From contig NZ_PKUQ01000022.1 in assembly GCF_002866925.1 (NCBI RefSeq), positions 62,001 to 126,000 of the forward strand: a stretch of DNA of 64,000 nt, read 5' to 3'. The stretch comes from Cohaesibacter celericrescens. GTDB taxonomy: Bacteria > Pseudomonadota > Alphaproteobacteria > Rhizobiales > Cohaesibacteraceae. Below the pieces are notes generated by a model that did not search any database, was not told the origin of the DNA, and saw only the letters and a list, made by a program, of their open reading frames with translations. Shown here piece by piece: positions 38,044 to 47,604 of this stretch. The position numbers and the translations under genes were made by a program. Position 1 is the stretch's first letter. Each line of letters opens with the position of its first letter.

Positions 38044-38790
38044 ATGACAAGTCATACACTGGATCAACCCCAATTTTATCTTACCGCATCGCAGACCTGC
38101 CCCTATCTTGAAGGTAAAATGGAGCGCAAAATCTTCACCTATCTAGTTGGAGATAATGCGCCTCACCTCAACGACCTGTTGTCGGCAGGAGGCTTTCGCC
38201 GCAGTCAGACAATCGCTTATCGTCCCGCGTGTGATGGATGTCAGGCATGTCTTTCGGTGCGCGTTTTAGTATCACAATTCACCTATTCCCGCAGTTTCAC
38301 GCGCGTCTTAAACCGCAACAAAGACCTCATAGCGAGCATTAAGCCTGCGGTGCCTACGTCTGAGCAATATTCCCTTTTTCAACAATATCTTCAGTCGCGT
38401 CACGGCGACGGCGGTATGGTTGAAATGAGCATGAATGATTATGCAGCGATGGTCGAAGAGAGCCACATCGATACCATGCTCGTCGAGTACCGGCTTAGGG
38501 ACGTCGACAGTGGCATTACGGGGCAATCCAGCGGCGAGCTTATTGCGGTGGCTCTGACAGACCATCTCGGGGATGCAACATCCATGGTCTACAGTTTTTT
38601 CCGCCCCGATATGGACAAACGTAGCCTTGGCACTTTCATCATACTGGATCATATCCAACGCGCAGTAAAAGAGGGCCTGGATTATGTCTATTTGGGCTAT
38701 TGGGTGAAGCATTCGCCTAAAATGGCTTACAAGGCTAGGTTTCAGCCGCTGGAGTTTTTGGGGAACCATGGCTGGGAGCCACTTGAATAG
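38044..38790 (+). CDS. bpt: Aspartate/glutamate leucyltransferase (arginyl-tRNA-protein transferase family)
   Basis: A protein of about 248 residues that attaches an amino acid from aminoacyl-tRNA to N-terminal acidic residues, marking proteins for ClpAP degradation. The N-terminal cysteines of the family are present ([19 protein letters not shown] and [15 protein letters not shown]). The C-terminal GNAT-like half contains [16 protein letters not shown] and [20 protein letters not shown]. The ATG at 38044 follows family alignments. Bpt specificity (Leu) over Ate (Arg) is inferred from the bacterial short form. Confidence 0.9.
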   Translation: MTSHTLDQPQFYLTASQTCPYLEGKMERKIFTYLVGDNAPHLNDLLSAGGFRRSQTIAYRPACDGCQACLSVRVLVSQFTYSRSFTRVLNRNKDLIASIKPAVPTSEQYSLFQQYLQSRHGDGGMVEMSMNDYAAMVEESHIDTMLVEYRLRDVDSGITGQSSGELIAVALTDHLGDATSMVYSFFRPDMDKRSLGTFIILDHIQRAVKEGLDYVYLGYWVKHSPKMAYKARFQPLEFLGNHGWEPLE

Positions 38791-38902
38791 ATCTAATCGT
38801 TGCTAATATTACGCGGGGGCCTTTTGGTGATCATATCTTGGCCATATAAATGTCGGATCACACGGCGGCCCCATTCCCAGTTGTGAAAGCCATAATCCTT
38901 TT

Positions 38903-39931
38903 ATGCTCCAGTCCTTCCGCGCCCTGCTCGACATAGCGATACTCATCGGTGTCTCAATCGGTTCTTTGCTTTCTTTTGCAGGATTGTTAGGCGCATTTGT
39001 GCCTGCGTTTGATTTGCTCAATCATTTTCAGCTGCTGTTCTTTTGGATCGCCTGTGTGGCCTATTTTGCCACATTCTTTTGGCCCTTCTATTATCCATCT
39101 TTTAAACGCTTTGGCCGATTGGTCCTGATCATTCCTTTGGTGAGTTCATCGTTTTTGTTAGGGCCAGAGGTATTTAAAAAAGTCACGACGCGGGGCGTTG
39201 CCGATGCGACGGTTAAAGCTCAACAATTACAACCTGTGAGACTGATGAGCTTCAATATTTATCTGGGGACTTGGGATGCAGGCGCCTTAACCAACACAAT
39301 TTTAAAACACCACCCTGCCATCGTCTCTCTGCAAGAATATGCACCAAAGCGTTTTAAGCGCCTTCCAGATCTAAAAAAGGCCTACCCCTATCAAGCCCAT
39401 TGCCAGACTTGGCGTCGATGTACACTGGCCATTCTTTCAGAGCACCCACTGATGAATATCAAGCGCTACCAACTGGGCCCAGAAGGTGGTTCGAACCCCA
39501 TGCATGGCAAGATGTTGGCGGCAACAGTTCAGATAAAAGGCAGCCTGCCCATTCGGCTCTACAATGTGCATCTTGGTTGGCCAATGCCGATTGCAACCAA
39601 ACGGGCACAGTTGGCGCAACTGGCGCAGATTGTGCGCACGGAGGCGGCAGAATTTCCCAATCAGGTGGTAACGGGGGATTTCAATTCATCGGGTTGGGCG
39701 TTTGCCATTGACCAGACATCAGATCTGGCTGGATTGGAAAGGCGCAGTTATTTCCTGACGACTTTTCCTTCGCCACACTCTCGCATTAAAGGCATGCTAT
39801 TGCCCGCCTTCTTGTCTTTGGATCACATGTTGTTTAGTCCGACCCTAAAAACGGATCCAGTCGTGCGCGCATCAGCAACCTTTGGTGATCACTATCCAAT
39901 CATCACCAATCTTTTCTTGCCACCACAGTAA
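38903..39931 (+). CDS. Membrane-anchored endonuclease/exonuclease/phosphatase family protein
   Basis: A 342-residue protein. Three hydrophobic helices at the N-terminus (about residues 8-33, 42-65 and 70-90) are followed by an EEP-fold domain facing the periplasm. The catalytic motifs are SFNIYLGTWDAG, SLQEYAPKR, NVHLGWP, VTGDFNSSGWA, SLDHMLFSP and FGDHYPI. It probably hydrolyses phosphodiesters (nucleic acid or lipid headgroup); the substrate is unknown. It stands alone between bpt and convergent parC. Confidence 0.85.
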   Translation: MLQSFRALLDIAILIGVSIGSLLSFAGLLGAFVPAFDLLNHFQLLFFWIACVAYFATFFWPFYYPSFKRFGRLVLIIPLVSSSFLLGPEVFKKVTTRGVADATVKAQQLQPVRLMSFNIYLGTWDAGALTNTILKHHPAIVSLQEYAPKRFKRLPDLKKAYPYQAHCQTWRRCTLAILSEHPLMNIKRYQLGPEGGSNPMHGKMLAATVQIKGSLPIRLYNVHLGWPMPIATKRAQLAQLAQIVRTEAAEFPNQVVTGDFNSSGWAFAIDQTSDLAGLERRSYFLTTFPSPHSRIKGMLLPAFLSLDHMLFSPTLKTDPVVRASATFGDHYPIITNLFLPPQ

Positions 39932-40011
39932 GAGGCTACCGACCAAATGGATCGAAATCTGATATCTTGATCCACTCGTACATGTCGCCCAAAACATGCA
40001 ATGCGCTTGCA

Positions 40012-42252
40012 CTAGTTGCTGAACTTATTGCTGCGTGGGAAGCCGTTTGGAGGCATACGCCCAGCTTGTGCCCGCTCTCCTAACCACTCACCGAGTTCTT
40101 CCAACGACCGCGTGTAGTTACGGCCAGAACTGTCGTTCCAGCTAAGGCCTTCGGCACCCGTGAAGACTTTGACGTCGGAGATGCCTCCATCTTTGTAGCG
40201 TTGCAGCATGACACCGCGCCCTCGTGTCATCTCGGGTAATTGTTCTAACGGGAAGACAATCATCTTACGATTTTCACCTATGACGGCAATATGGTCGCCG
40301 ACTGCTTCAACGCACAGCCTGGCTTCATTGGGAGCTGAAACATTGAGCACTTGTTTGCCCTTGCGAGTATTGGCTATCAAACCATCCTCACTTGTCACAA
40401 ACCCACGACCGTCTGTGGATGCGAGCAGCAATTTGCGACCAGATTTGTGAACGAACAGATCAACAACATCAATGCCGGGCTCCATATCCACCATAACGCG
40501 GATCGGCTCGCCGTGCCCACGTCCACCGGGCAGTTTGTCAGCCTGAAGCGTATAGAAGCGACCACAGGTTGCCATGATCAGCAATTTATCCGTTGTTTCC
40601 GCATGGACGGCAAATTTAAGCTTATCGCCATCCTTGAAATTGAGCGTACTGTAGTCAGTGATATGGCCACGCATGGCGCGGATCCAGCCCTTTTCAGACA
40701 AGACAAGCGTCACCGGTTCGCGCTCGACCATCGCCATATTGATGTCATCAATATCACGTTCCGTGGCGACACCGAAATCTGTGCGGCGGCGGCCCAAATC
40801 TGTGTCTGGGCCAAATATCTTATAAATCTCACGCAGCTGCTTTGAAACGCTTTTCCATTGCAATTCATCAGAGCCGAGCAATTCCAGAAGGCCTTCGCGC
40901 TCTTTGCTCAACGCGTCATGTTCGCTTTGAATTTCAAATTCTTCAAGCTTGCGCAACGACCGCAGACGCATATTGAGGATCGCTTCGGCCTGAACATCGG
41001 TGAGCTTGAATGTCTTGATCAATTCGCCCTTAGGCTCATCCTCATACCGAATGATGCGGATCACTTCATCCAGATTGAGATAAGCGATCAAATAACCTTC
41101 GAGCACTTCAAGACGATGCTCAATCTTACTCAACCGGAACCGCGAACGGCGCTGCAAAACATCACGGCGATGGTTGAGCCACTGTTGCAGGACTTGCCGT
41201 ATGCTGAGCACACGCGGGACGCCAATATGGTCCAGCACATTCATATTGAGCGAGAAACGGCTCTCCAGATCGGTGAGCTTGAACAGGGCTTCCATCAAGA
41301 GGTCCGGATCAACGGACCGGTTCTTCGGCTCCAGAACGAGTCGGATGTCCTCGGCGGACTCGTCACGCACATCGATCAGCAAAGGCAATCTGCGGTTCTG
41401 GACCAGATCTGCGATGCGCTCTATCAAACGGGATTTCTGGACCTGATAGGGAATCTCAGTGACTACAATCTGATAGGCACCACGTGCCAAAGGTTCTTGA
41501 ACCCATTTGGCCCGCACGCGAAAACCGCCCCGTCCTGTGCGATAGGCTTCGTGAATTTGTTCTTTGCTTTCAACCAATATACCTCCAGTTGGGAAATCTG
41601 GTCCGGGCAATAGGTCAAACAGCTTTTCATCGGTGCAATTGGGGGATTTGATCAGATGCAGTGAAGCTTCACACAGCTCGGCGACATTATGCGGCGGAAT
41701 CGATGTTGCCATGCCAACGGCAATGCCGCTGGACCCGTTTGCCAAGAGATTGGGGAAGTTAGCAGGAAGAACAACCGGTTCTTTGTCTTCTCCATCATAG
41801 GTCTCGCGAAAGTCCACAGCATCTTCGTCGATGCCTTCCATCATCAGGCGCGCGACTTCGGTCATGCGTGCTTCTGTGTAACGCATCGCTGCGGCACTGT
41901 CGCCATCGATGTTACCGAAGTTACCCTGACCATCGACCAGAGGGTAACGGGAGGCAAAATCTTGCGCCAAGCGCACCATTGCGTCATAGACGGCGGTATC
42001 GCCGTGCGGATGGTATTTACCGATCACATCGCCGACAACACGGGCAGATTTTTTAAACCCGCCGCTTGGGTCCATCTTCAACAGACGCATCGCATAAAGA
42101 ATGCGACGATGAACCGGCTTCATGCCATCACGGACATCAGGCAGAGCGCGTTGGGTGATGGTTGACAATGCATAGGCCAGATAGCGCTCTTCCAGAGCCT
42201 CTTTCAGGTTAATGCTTTCAAACTCACCGGATTTTACAATATCGTTTCCCAT
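40012..42252 (-). CDS. parC: DNA topoisomerase IV subunit A
   Basis: A protein of about 746 residues that decatenates chromosomes with ParE. The N-terminal pattern is [20 protein letters not shown]. The active tyrosine lies in [13 protein letters not shown], and [19 protein letters not shown] is the quinolone-region helix. C-terminal beta-pinwheel repeats follow. The short length and alignment favour ParC over GyrA. The ATG at 42252 is chosen; a TTG at 42288 would add 12 residues. It lies 57 bases after recO on the same strand. Confidence 0.94.
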   Translation of the reverse strand: MGNDIVKSGEFESINLKEALEERYLAYALSTITQRALPDVRDGMKPVHRRILYAMRLLKMDPSGGFKKSARVVGDVIGKYHPHGDTAVYDAMVRLAQDFASRYPLVDGQGNFGNIDGDSAAAMRYTEARMTEVARLMMEGIDEDAVDFRETYDGEDKEPVVLPANFPNLLANGSSGIAVGMATSIPPHNVAELCEASLHLIKSPNCTDEKLFDLLPGPDFPTGGILVESKEQIHEAYRTGRGGFRVRAKWVQEPLARGAYQIVVTEIPYQVQKSRLIERIADLVQNRRLPLLIDVRDESAEDIRLVLEPKNRSVDPDLLMEALFKLTDLESRFSLNMNVLDHIGVPRVLSIRQVLQQWLNHRRDVLQRRSRFRLSKIEHRLEVLEGYLIAYLNLDEVIRIIRYEDEPKGELIKTFKLTDVQAEAILNMRLRSLRKLEEFEIQSEHDALSKEREGLLELLGSDELQWKSVSKQLREIYKIFGPDTDLGRRRTDFGVATERDIDDINMAMVEREPVTLVLSEKGWIRAMRGHITDYSTLNFKDGDKLKFAVHAETTDKLLIMATCGRFYTLQADKLPGGRGHGEPIRVMVDMEPGIDVVDLFVHKSGRKLLLASTDGRGFVTSEDGLIANTRKGKQVLNVSAPNEARLCVEAVGDHIAVIGENRKMIVFPLEQLPEMTRGRGVMLQRYKDGGISDVKVFTGAEGLSWNDSSGRNYTRSLEELGEWLGERAQAGRMPPNGFPRSNKFSN

Positions 42253-42309
42253 GATGTGATGGTTATCGAAATTGGCTGATTCGTGCAATCAGGCTCTTGT
42301 TGAATGTTT

Positions 42310-43050
42310 CTAATCGTCCAGAGAAAGATCACGTTTCACCGCGTCGATGAAGCTTTGGCGCATGTCGGGAGGTGTCAGACCGGCCGGTTGGTAAATATTC
42401 CGCTCCAGAAAAAACCCCGATAGCGCAAATCCCTGTGCCAGTTCGGCGTAGTTCAATCGGTTGGAACTTACCTCACCGCGCAAGAAGGACGGCAAGGCCA
42501 GCATACGGTCGTGATAGGGTTTGCCTGCTGTCCGGCAAACCGCCCTGCCCGATTTTGGCGAGACATAAATCAGATCATCGTAGGTGCCTGTCGCCACACA
42601 TTGGTCCAATTCAAGCCGAAAACCCAACTCGGCAAGCAAGGCCAATTCGAAGCGTACCATCAGCTCACCGGCGACGTCTCCCTCTTCAAACTCATCAACA
42701 ATGACGCTGAGGGCTTGAAATATATAGGGTTGCGGGTCACGCTCTGGCAGAAGGCGCGTCAGCTCGGCAATGAACTGCATGCCATAGGTGCCCAAAGGCC
42801 GTTCCATCAATTTGGCGGCGCGAGAATGGATCAATTCGGTGGTGAATTGGCCCATCTGACTTTCCAAGCGAGCCCGCCATGTCACACTGATACTGTTTCC
42901 CGGCTGCAAGACAGGTTGGAGCCGGCGCGACCGACCACCACGAACCAGTCCCATATGTCGCCCACGCCCGCGCGTCATCACTTCTAGCAAAACAGATGTT
43001 TCACCATGCTTGCGCGTGCCCAATATGATTGCGTCATCGGTCCATTCCAT
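42310..43050 (-). CDS. recO: DNA repair protein RecO
   Basis: A 246-residue protein of the RecFOR recombination pathway. It has an N-terminal OB fold (MEWTDDAIILGTRKHGETS, VMTRGRGRHMGLVRGGRSRR) and a helical C-terminal domain; GTYDDLIYVSPKSGRAVC replaces the zinc-cysteine pattern seen in many RecO proteins by keeping two cysteines. It lies between era and parC, as usual in rhizobia, but a strong terminator precedes it, so it has its own promoter. Confidence 0.93.
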   Translation of the reverse strand: MEWTDDAIILGTRKHGETSVLLEVMTRGRGRHMGLVRGGRSRRLQPVLQPGNSISVTWRARLESQMGQFTTELIHSRAAKLMERPLGTYGMQFIAELTRLLPERDPQPYIFQALSVIVDEFEEGDVAGELMVRFELALLAELGFRLELDQCVATGTYDDLIYVSPKSGRAVCRTAGKPYHDRMLALPSFLRGEVSSNRLNYAELAQGFALSGFFLERNIYQPAGLTPPDMRQSFIDAVKRDLSLDD

Positions 43051-43074
43051 GGCCAGATTCTGCCGTGATTTGTG

Positions 43075-43115
43075 ACAAAAAGAAAGGCCAGAAATCTCAC
43101 ATCTCTGGCCTTTTT
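43075..43115. terminator. Terminator between era and recO
   Basis: AAAGGCCAG (43083-43091) pairs with CTGGCC plus T (43105-43113). On the minus strand the stem is followed by TTTCTTTTT and on the plus strand by TTTTT. It ends the lepB-rnc-era transcript. Confidence 0.8.
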
Positions 43116-43138
43116 AGAATGATATCAAGCCGCGAAGA

Positions 43139-44068
43139 CTAGACCGGAAATTCTAGTCCCATTTCACGATAACGCTCAGGGTCGTCCACCCAGCGAGCCC
43201 GCACTTTGATGAACAAAAAGAGATGAACCTTGGTGCCCAACAGCTCGCCCAGTTCCTCACGCGCTGCCATGGAGATCGCCTTGATGGATTTACCACCCTT
43301 GCCCAGAAAGATCATTTTCTGATTGTCGCGTTCGACATAGATCACTTGCTCGATACGAACGGACCCGTCTTCCTTCTGCTCCCATTTTTCGGTTTCAACC
43401 GTGGAGGCATATGGCAGTTCTTGATGCAAACGCAGGAAGACTTTTTCGCGGGTGATTTCCGAGGCCAGTTGGCGCATAGGCAGATCGGAAATCATATCTT
43501 CGGGATATAGCCAAGGGCCCCTTGGCATATGCGCAGCGAAATAATCCAACAAATCGTCAGTGCGGTCACCATTTAGCGCCGAAACCATGAAGGTTTCGTC
43601 AAATTTGACACGCTCATTGATTTGTTGAGCCAGTGCCAAGAGGGTATCGCGCTGAACCAAGTCGATCTTGTTGAGAATCAAAACTTTGGGCAGCTTGATA
43701 TCGGCAAGTCGATCCAGAAGATCTTCGATCTGATCATTTACACCTTTACGGGCATCAACGATGAGGCCAATGCAGTCGGCGTCTTTGGCACCACCCCAAG
43801 CGGTGTTGACCATAGCCCGATCAAGCCTGCGCTTTGGTGCAAAAATGCCCGGCGTATCAACAAAGATCACCTGATTTTTGTCTTTTATCGCAATACCGCG
43901 AATAAGCGAACGGGTTGTTTGCACCTTGTGAGTGACGATAGAAACCTTGGACCCAACAATCTTGTTGACCAGTGTCGATTTACCAGCGTTCGGTGCGCCG
44001 ATCAGCGCGACATAGCCGCAATTTGTGTCTGTGCCTGATGGCATCATTAGAGAGGATGTGTCTGACAT
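43139..44068 (-). CDS. era: GTPase Era
   Basis: A protein of about 309 residues that assists 16S rRNA maturation and 30S assembly. GTPase motifs are GAPNAGKSTLVN (G1), DTPG (G3) and NKID (G4). The C-terminal KH domain contains FLGKGGKSIKAISMAA. The ATG at 44068 has AAGGA five bases upstream; the frame continues upstream to 44332 only because it overlaps rnc in another frame. The gap to rnc is 31 bases. Confidence 0.96.
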   Translation of the reverse strand: MSDTSSLMMPSGTDTNCGYVALIGAPNAGKSTLVNKIVGSKVSIVTHKVQTTRSLIRGIAIKDKNQVIFVDTPGIFAPKRRLDRAMVNTAWGGAKDADCIGLIVDARKGVNDQIEDLLDRLADIKLPKVLILNKIDLVQRDTLLALAQQINERVKFDETFMVSALNGDRTDDLLDYFAAHMPRGPWLYPEDMISDLPMRQLASEITREKVFLRLHQELPYASTVETEKWEQKEDGSVRIEQVIYVERDNQKMIFLGKGGKSIKAISMAAREELGELLGTKVHLFLFIKVRARWVDDPERYREMGLEFPV

Positions 44069-44099
44069 TTTCGTCCTTGTTTGAGGTAATCGGAGCAAA

Positions 44100-44807
44100 T
44101 CAATCTTGATCTTCGCTCCACTGTCCTTCTCGTTTGAGTACGGCCAATGCCGCATCTTGTTCTGCAATACGTTTGGAAGGGCCGGTGCCCAACGCGGGCT
44201 CGAGAGTGGGCACTTCAACGCGCAGGGTGAATTGAGGTTCATGGTCGGGACCGGTGCGCTCCACCAATCGATAAACAGGCGGCGGCAGCTTGTTGCCCTG
44301 AACCCACTCCTGCAAGGTGGTTTTGGCATCACGCAATGGACCGGTCCAGTCCAGCATGCGCTTTTCCCAATAGCGGGTCACCAGTTTACGGGCCTCATCG
44401 AAACCACTGTCCATAAAGACGGCGCCAATGATCGATTCACAAACATCACCCAGAATGGCTTCCTTTTTACGGCCGCCAGCTTGCGCTTCTCCCTCGCCAA
44501 GGCGGATGAAGGGACCCACACCAATTTCTCTGGCCACATCAGCGCACGTTTCATTACGCACAAGACCATTGAATCGGCGGGCTAATTCTCCTTCATCAGC
44601 CTTGGGAAAGGCTTTAAGCAACAATTCGGCTACAGTTAATGCCAAGACACGATCCCCCAAGAATTCATGCCTTTGATAGGTCTCATCAACCTGCATGCGC
44701 GGGGTCATCACCGTACTGGGATGGCTCAAGGCGCGTTCCAGATGGCTTTTGTCGCGGAACCTGTAACCGAGATGCTCTTCCAGTTTTGCAACATCTCTGC
44801 GTTTCAT
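44100..44807 (-). CDS. rnc: Ribonuclease III
   Basis: A 235-residue double-strand-specific endoribonuclease. The catalytic signature is RHEFLGDRVLALTVAELLL, with the second acidic cluster GRKKEAILGDVCESIIGAVF. A double-stranded RNA-binding domain ends the protein (TTLQEWVQGNKLPPPVYRLV and SKRIAEQDAALAVLKREG). It lies between lepB and era. A perfect 14-bp stem-loop sits about 82 bases upstream (see separate entry). Confidence 0.96.
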   Translation of the reverse strand: MKRRDVAKLEEHLGYRFRDKSHLERALSHPSTVMTPRMQVDETYQRHEFLGDRVLALTVAELLLKAFPKADEGELARRFNGLVRNETCADVAREIGVGPFIRLGEGEAQAGGRKKEAILGDVCESIIGAVFMDSGFDEARKLVTRYWEKRMLDWTGPLRDAKTTLQEWVQGNKLPPPVYRLVERTGPDHEPQFTLRVEVPTLEPALGTGPSKRIAEQDAALAVLKREGQWSEDQD

Positions 44808-44888
44808 CGAAATCCTTTCTCATGGTCTTTGGTCAAATAGTCTCTTTGTTCACAAACCAGACTATATCACAGACCGTAACGGAAACGG

Positions 44889-44924
44889 AGAATGCCGCGC
44901 AGACAATTACCTGCGCGGCATTCT
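44889..44924 (-). promoter_or_regulatory. 14-bp perfect stem-loop in the rnc leader
   Basis: AGAATGCCGCGCAG (44889-44902) and CTGCGCGGCATTCT (44911-44924) pair perfectly around an 8-base loop. It is transcribed in the lepB-rnc spacer and has no T run in the direction of transcription, so it is not a standard terminator. A duplex of this kind is a plausible RNase III cleavage site. Confidence 0.55.
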
Positions 44925-45025
44925 TATCAATATGATAATGGTGGCTCTTCTAACATCTTTTCAACAAGCGTCAAACAAAAGCCTCTCATCTGCTGTGACA
45001 GGCCTGTTTCAAGCCCAATTATCAC

Positions 45026-45781
45026 TCATAGAGCAGAGAACCAACGCTCCCAGCGAGCTGAGCTTGGCCAAGTCCAAACTTGCCAAGGGGCTTTTCCTTC
45101 GCCAATAGAGAAGAAAATTACCTGAGCTTTGCCAACCAAGTTTTCATATGGCACATAACCAACCGAGCTTAGAACACGGCTATCGGATGAGTTATCTCGG
45201 TTGTCACCCATCATGAAATAGTGCCCTTCAGGCACTTCATACACTGGGGTGTTGTCCAAATAATTGTTCGGTCGTAGATCCAGAGTATCATAGCTGACCC
45301 CATTGGGGAGCGTTTCGCGATAGCGTTCGACGCGGACTTTTCTGCCCTGCTCATCTGTCTCGATAAAATCTTCGACCTTTTCGCGCGGAACGACAGTGCC
45401 ATTGATATAAAGCAGGCCGTCGATCATCTGGATTTTATCGCCAGGCAAACCAATCACACGCTTGATATAATCAGTGGAATTGTCACGCGGCAGTTTGAAC
45501 ACCACCACATCGCCACGAGTTGGCTCGCTTCCCATGATACGGCCAGAGAAAAGCGGAGGCCCAAAAGGAATGGAATAGCGGGAGTAGCCATAGCTGTATT
45601 TGGAGACAAAGAGGTAATCGCCAATCAACAAGGTAGATTTCATCGAACCCGATGGAATTGAAAATGGTTGGAATAGAAGCGTCCGGACCACAAGCGCCAA
45701 CAAAAGGGCCTGAATAATCACCTTGATCGTATCGCCCATGCCGCCCTCGGCTTCTTTCATGCTATCGTCTGACACACTCAT
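45026..45781 (-). CDS. lepB: Signal peptidase I
   Basis: A 251-residue inner-membrane serine protease that removes signal peptides. One N-terminal helix (about residues 16-36) precedes the catalytic serine in FSIPSGSMKSTLLIGDYLFV. The general-base lysine lies in RGDVVVFKLPRDNSTDYIKR, and box E is HYFMMGDNRDNSSDSR. It lies between acpS and rnc. Confidence 0.96.
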   Translation of the reverse strand: MSVSDDSMKEAEGGMGDTIKVIIQALLLALVVRTLLFQPFSIPSGSMKSTLLIGDYLFVSKYSYGYSRYSIPFGPPLFSGRIMGSEPTRGDVVVFKLPRDNSTDYIKRVIGLPGDKIQMIDGLLYINGTVVPREKVEDFIETDEQGRKVRVERYRETLPNGVSYDTLDLRPNNYLDNTPVYEVPEGHYFMMGDNRDNSSDSRVLSSVGYVPYENLVGKAQVIFFSIGEGKAPWQVWTWPSSARWERWFSAL

Positions 45782-45974
45782 TCTCTTTTCCGGTTTCGGC
45801 TATTTTATGATTGACTGGAAAGCTCCCGCGAGAAACCCTCTGTTTGGTCTTGGTAATAGCGGGACTGTCGGTTTGTTACAATGAATAATCGAACATGCCG
45901 CTAAAGTCGGGCATTGTTGTGTACATAGTGTCGGAAATTTGGCTCACAAGCAGCTTTTTACACCACTCCAACCA

Positions 45975-46391
45975 CTATTTTATATCCGGCCAATCTTTTG
46001 GCCGAGCGGAAATGATGACATAGGCCTGCGCCAGCGGATACTCGTCGGTAATGGTTAGGTCTATTTGCGCGACAAAACCAGAAGGAATCATAGCCTGAAG
46101 CCTGTCAAACGCTCCGCCGGTCAAAACCATGGTCGGTTTGCCAGATGCCAAATTACTTACGCCCATGTCACGCCAAAAGACGCCATTGGATAGTCCTGTG
46201 CCGAGCGCCTTAGAGCAAGCCTCTTTGGCTGCAAAACGTTTAGCATAAGATGCCGCTCTCTGGTTTTTTCGCTCGGACCTAGTGATTTCTTTGTGTGTAA
46301 AAATACGATTGATAAATCTTTCGCCAAAACGATCCAATGATTTTTCAATGCGTCTGATGTCCATCAGATCATTACCGGTTCCGATAATCAT
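45975..46391 (-). CDS. acpS: Holo-[acyl-carrier-protein] synthase
   Basis: A protein of about 138 residues that attaches phosphopantetheine to ACP. The magnesium site is [16 protein letters not shown], and the second motif is [19 protein letters not shown]. The ATG at 46391 is preceded by GAGG at five bases. The gene usually follows pdxJ in this order, but here DUF2062 precedes it and pdxJ is not seen. Confidence 0.95.
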   Translation of the reverse strand: MIIGTGNDLMDIRRIEKSLDRFGERFINRIFTHKEITRSERKNQRAASYAKRFAAKEACSKALGTGLSNGVFWRDMGVSNLASGKPTMVLTGGAFDRLQAMIPSGFVAQIDLTITDEYPLAQAYVIISARPKDWPDIK

Positions 46392-46433
46392 ATGCGCCTC
46401 GTATAGCCAACACCGGACCAAAGCGTCCTTGAA

Positions 46434-47042
46434 CTAAGATGTTTTGTGATCAGGTGAGCCCAGATCATGTTCTGCGATAGCTTTGCGCCAGCGACCAGCT
46501 TGAAAGGCTTTGCGAGCAAGGGATGCTTTGCGCCTGTGTTGATAGGCGACGGCAGCACGCCGCGTGAAAAAGTAGAATAAAAGAGCAAATGCCAACCCCA
46601 CGGGTATAGCGCCTACCGCCATAATTTCGATCGTTGGAAGAATTGTAGAGAATGACTCAGTCAACAATTGGTGCTTGAGATGGTGCAATTGACCATGAAC
46701 CACCTCTTTGCCCAAAATGAAACACCCGGTCCAATAGGTTGCTCCCCAAATGAAAGGAAATGTTATTGGGTTACCGACACCGGTTCCAATTGCGGCGGCA
46801 AGAAGATTACCACCAATCAGAAAAGCGATGGCCCAGCTTATGATAAAATGCAGCCCCAAGAACGGCGTAAAAGAGGTAAAGACACCAGCAGCAACGCCTG
46901 CTGCGATCATATAGGGTGAACCAGATAGGCGCAGGATACGTTTGATAAAATATTTTCCGGATCGCAACCAATTTCGGCGCGGCCAAAGAAGTACGCGCAC
47001 GCGCTCCAATATCTTTGGCTTGTTTCTGCGTCCAAATAGCAC
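46434..47042 (-). CDS. DUF2062 membrane protein
   Basis: A 202-residue protein with a basic N-terminus and three or more hydrophobic helices. The DUF2062 core reads GVFTSFTPFLGLHFIISW followed by GNPITFPFIWGATYWTG. The C-terminal tail is basic. The function is unknown. It lies 42 bases before acpS, as in many rhizobia. Confidence 0.87.
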   Translation of the reverse strand: MLFGRRNKPKILERVRVLLWPRRNWLRSGKYFIKRILRLSGSPYMIAAGVAAGVFTSFTPFLGLHFIISWAIAFLIGGNLLAAAIGTGVGNPITFPFIWGATYWTGCFILGKEVVHGQLHHLKHQLLTESFSTILPTIEIMAVGAIPVGLAFALLFYFFTRRAAVAYQHRRKASLARKAFQAGRWRKAIAEHDLGSPDHKTS

Positions 47043-47604
47043 CGCTTATCCACCCCTACTCAATCCAATGACACAGATCATTCTTCTGCGCCATGATCAA
47101 AACCTCTGTAAATCCATTTAGGATTTTAGGCAACCATACTCAAGAATAGTCCAGCATTTAAACACTTTGTTCCAAGTCACATAAGAGCGATTGAAAACGG
47201 ATCGTCGACATTTTTTAATTCACAAGCCTTGCTGTTTGTGCCGTAAAGGCAACCAAGCCACTCCGAAATAAATGGCTTCCCTCTCATACAGTGAAACGGA
47301 TACTGCGTACCGTTCCGAACCAAACCCACCTAATCCGGCGCTCTAAATGAGGGACCAGACCTTTGGATAGTCAAGCCGCGGATTCGTAGCCAAAACCTAT
47401 CTAATGTATCGACCGGTTTAAGTATCGGCACAATATTCCAAATCAATGCTCCACTGCACGGGCTCTATTTTATATCCAATAAACACAAATAAATTACTGA
47501 CAAGATGACAGAAGGCATCATTTTTTGCATTGCATCCGGTTTGTCACATCTAAAAATGCCCCACCCGGTCCCGCTCATAACATAGTGTCTGCTTACCGAA
47601 TAAT
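47043..47604. other. Large spacer between rsh and DUF2062
   Basis: About 560 bases without a convincing gene. In related genomes pyrE and/or pdxJ often lie here; I could not trace remnants of either by eye. Short GC-rich pieces occur around 47330-47400, but no tRNA or known ncRNA fold was recognised. A loose dyad around 47504-47551 (GATGACA...TGTCACATC) follows the rsh stop codon on the minus strand and may act as a weak terminator. Confidence 0.4.

Noticed and set aside
44069..44332. N-terminal extension of Era
   Set aside because: The open frame upstream of 44068 overlaps rnc and its sequence is not Era-like; the ATG at 44068 has a good ribosome-binding site.
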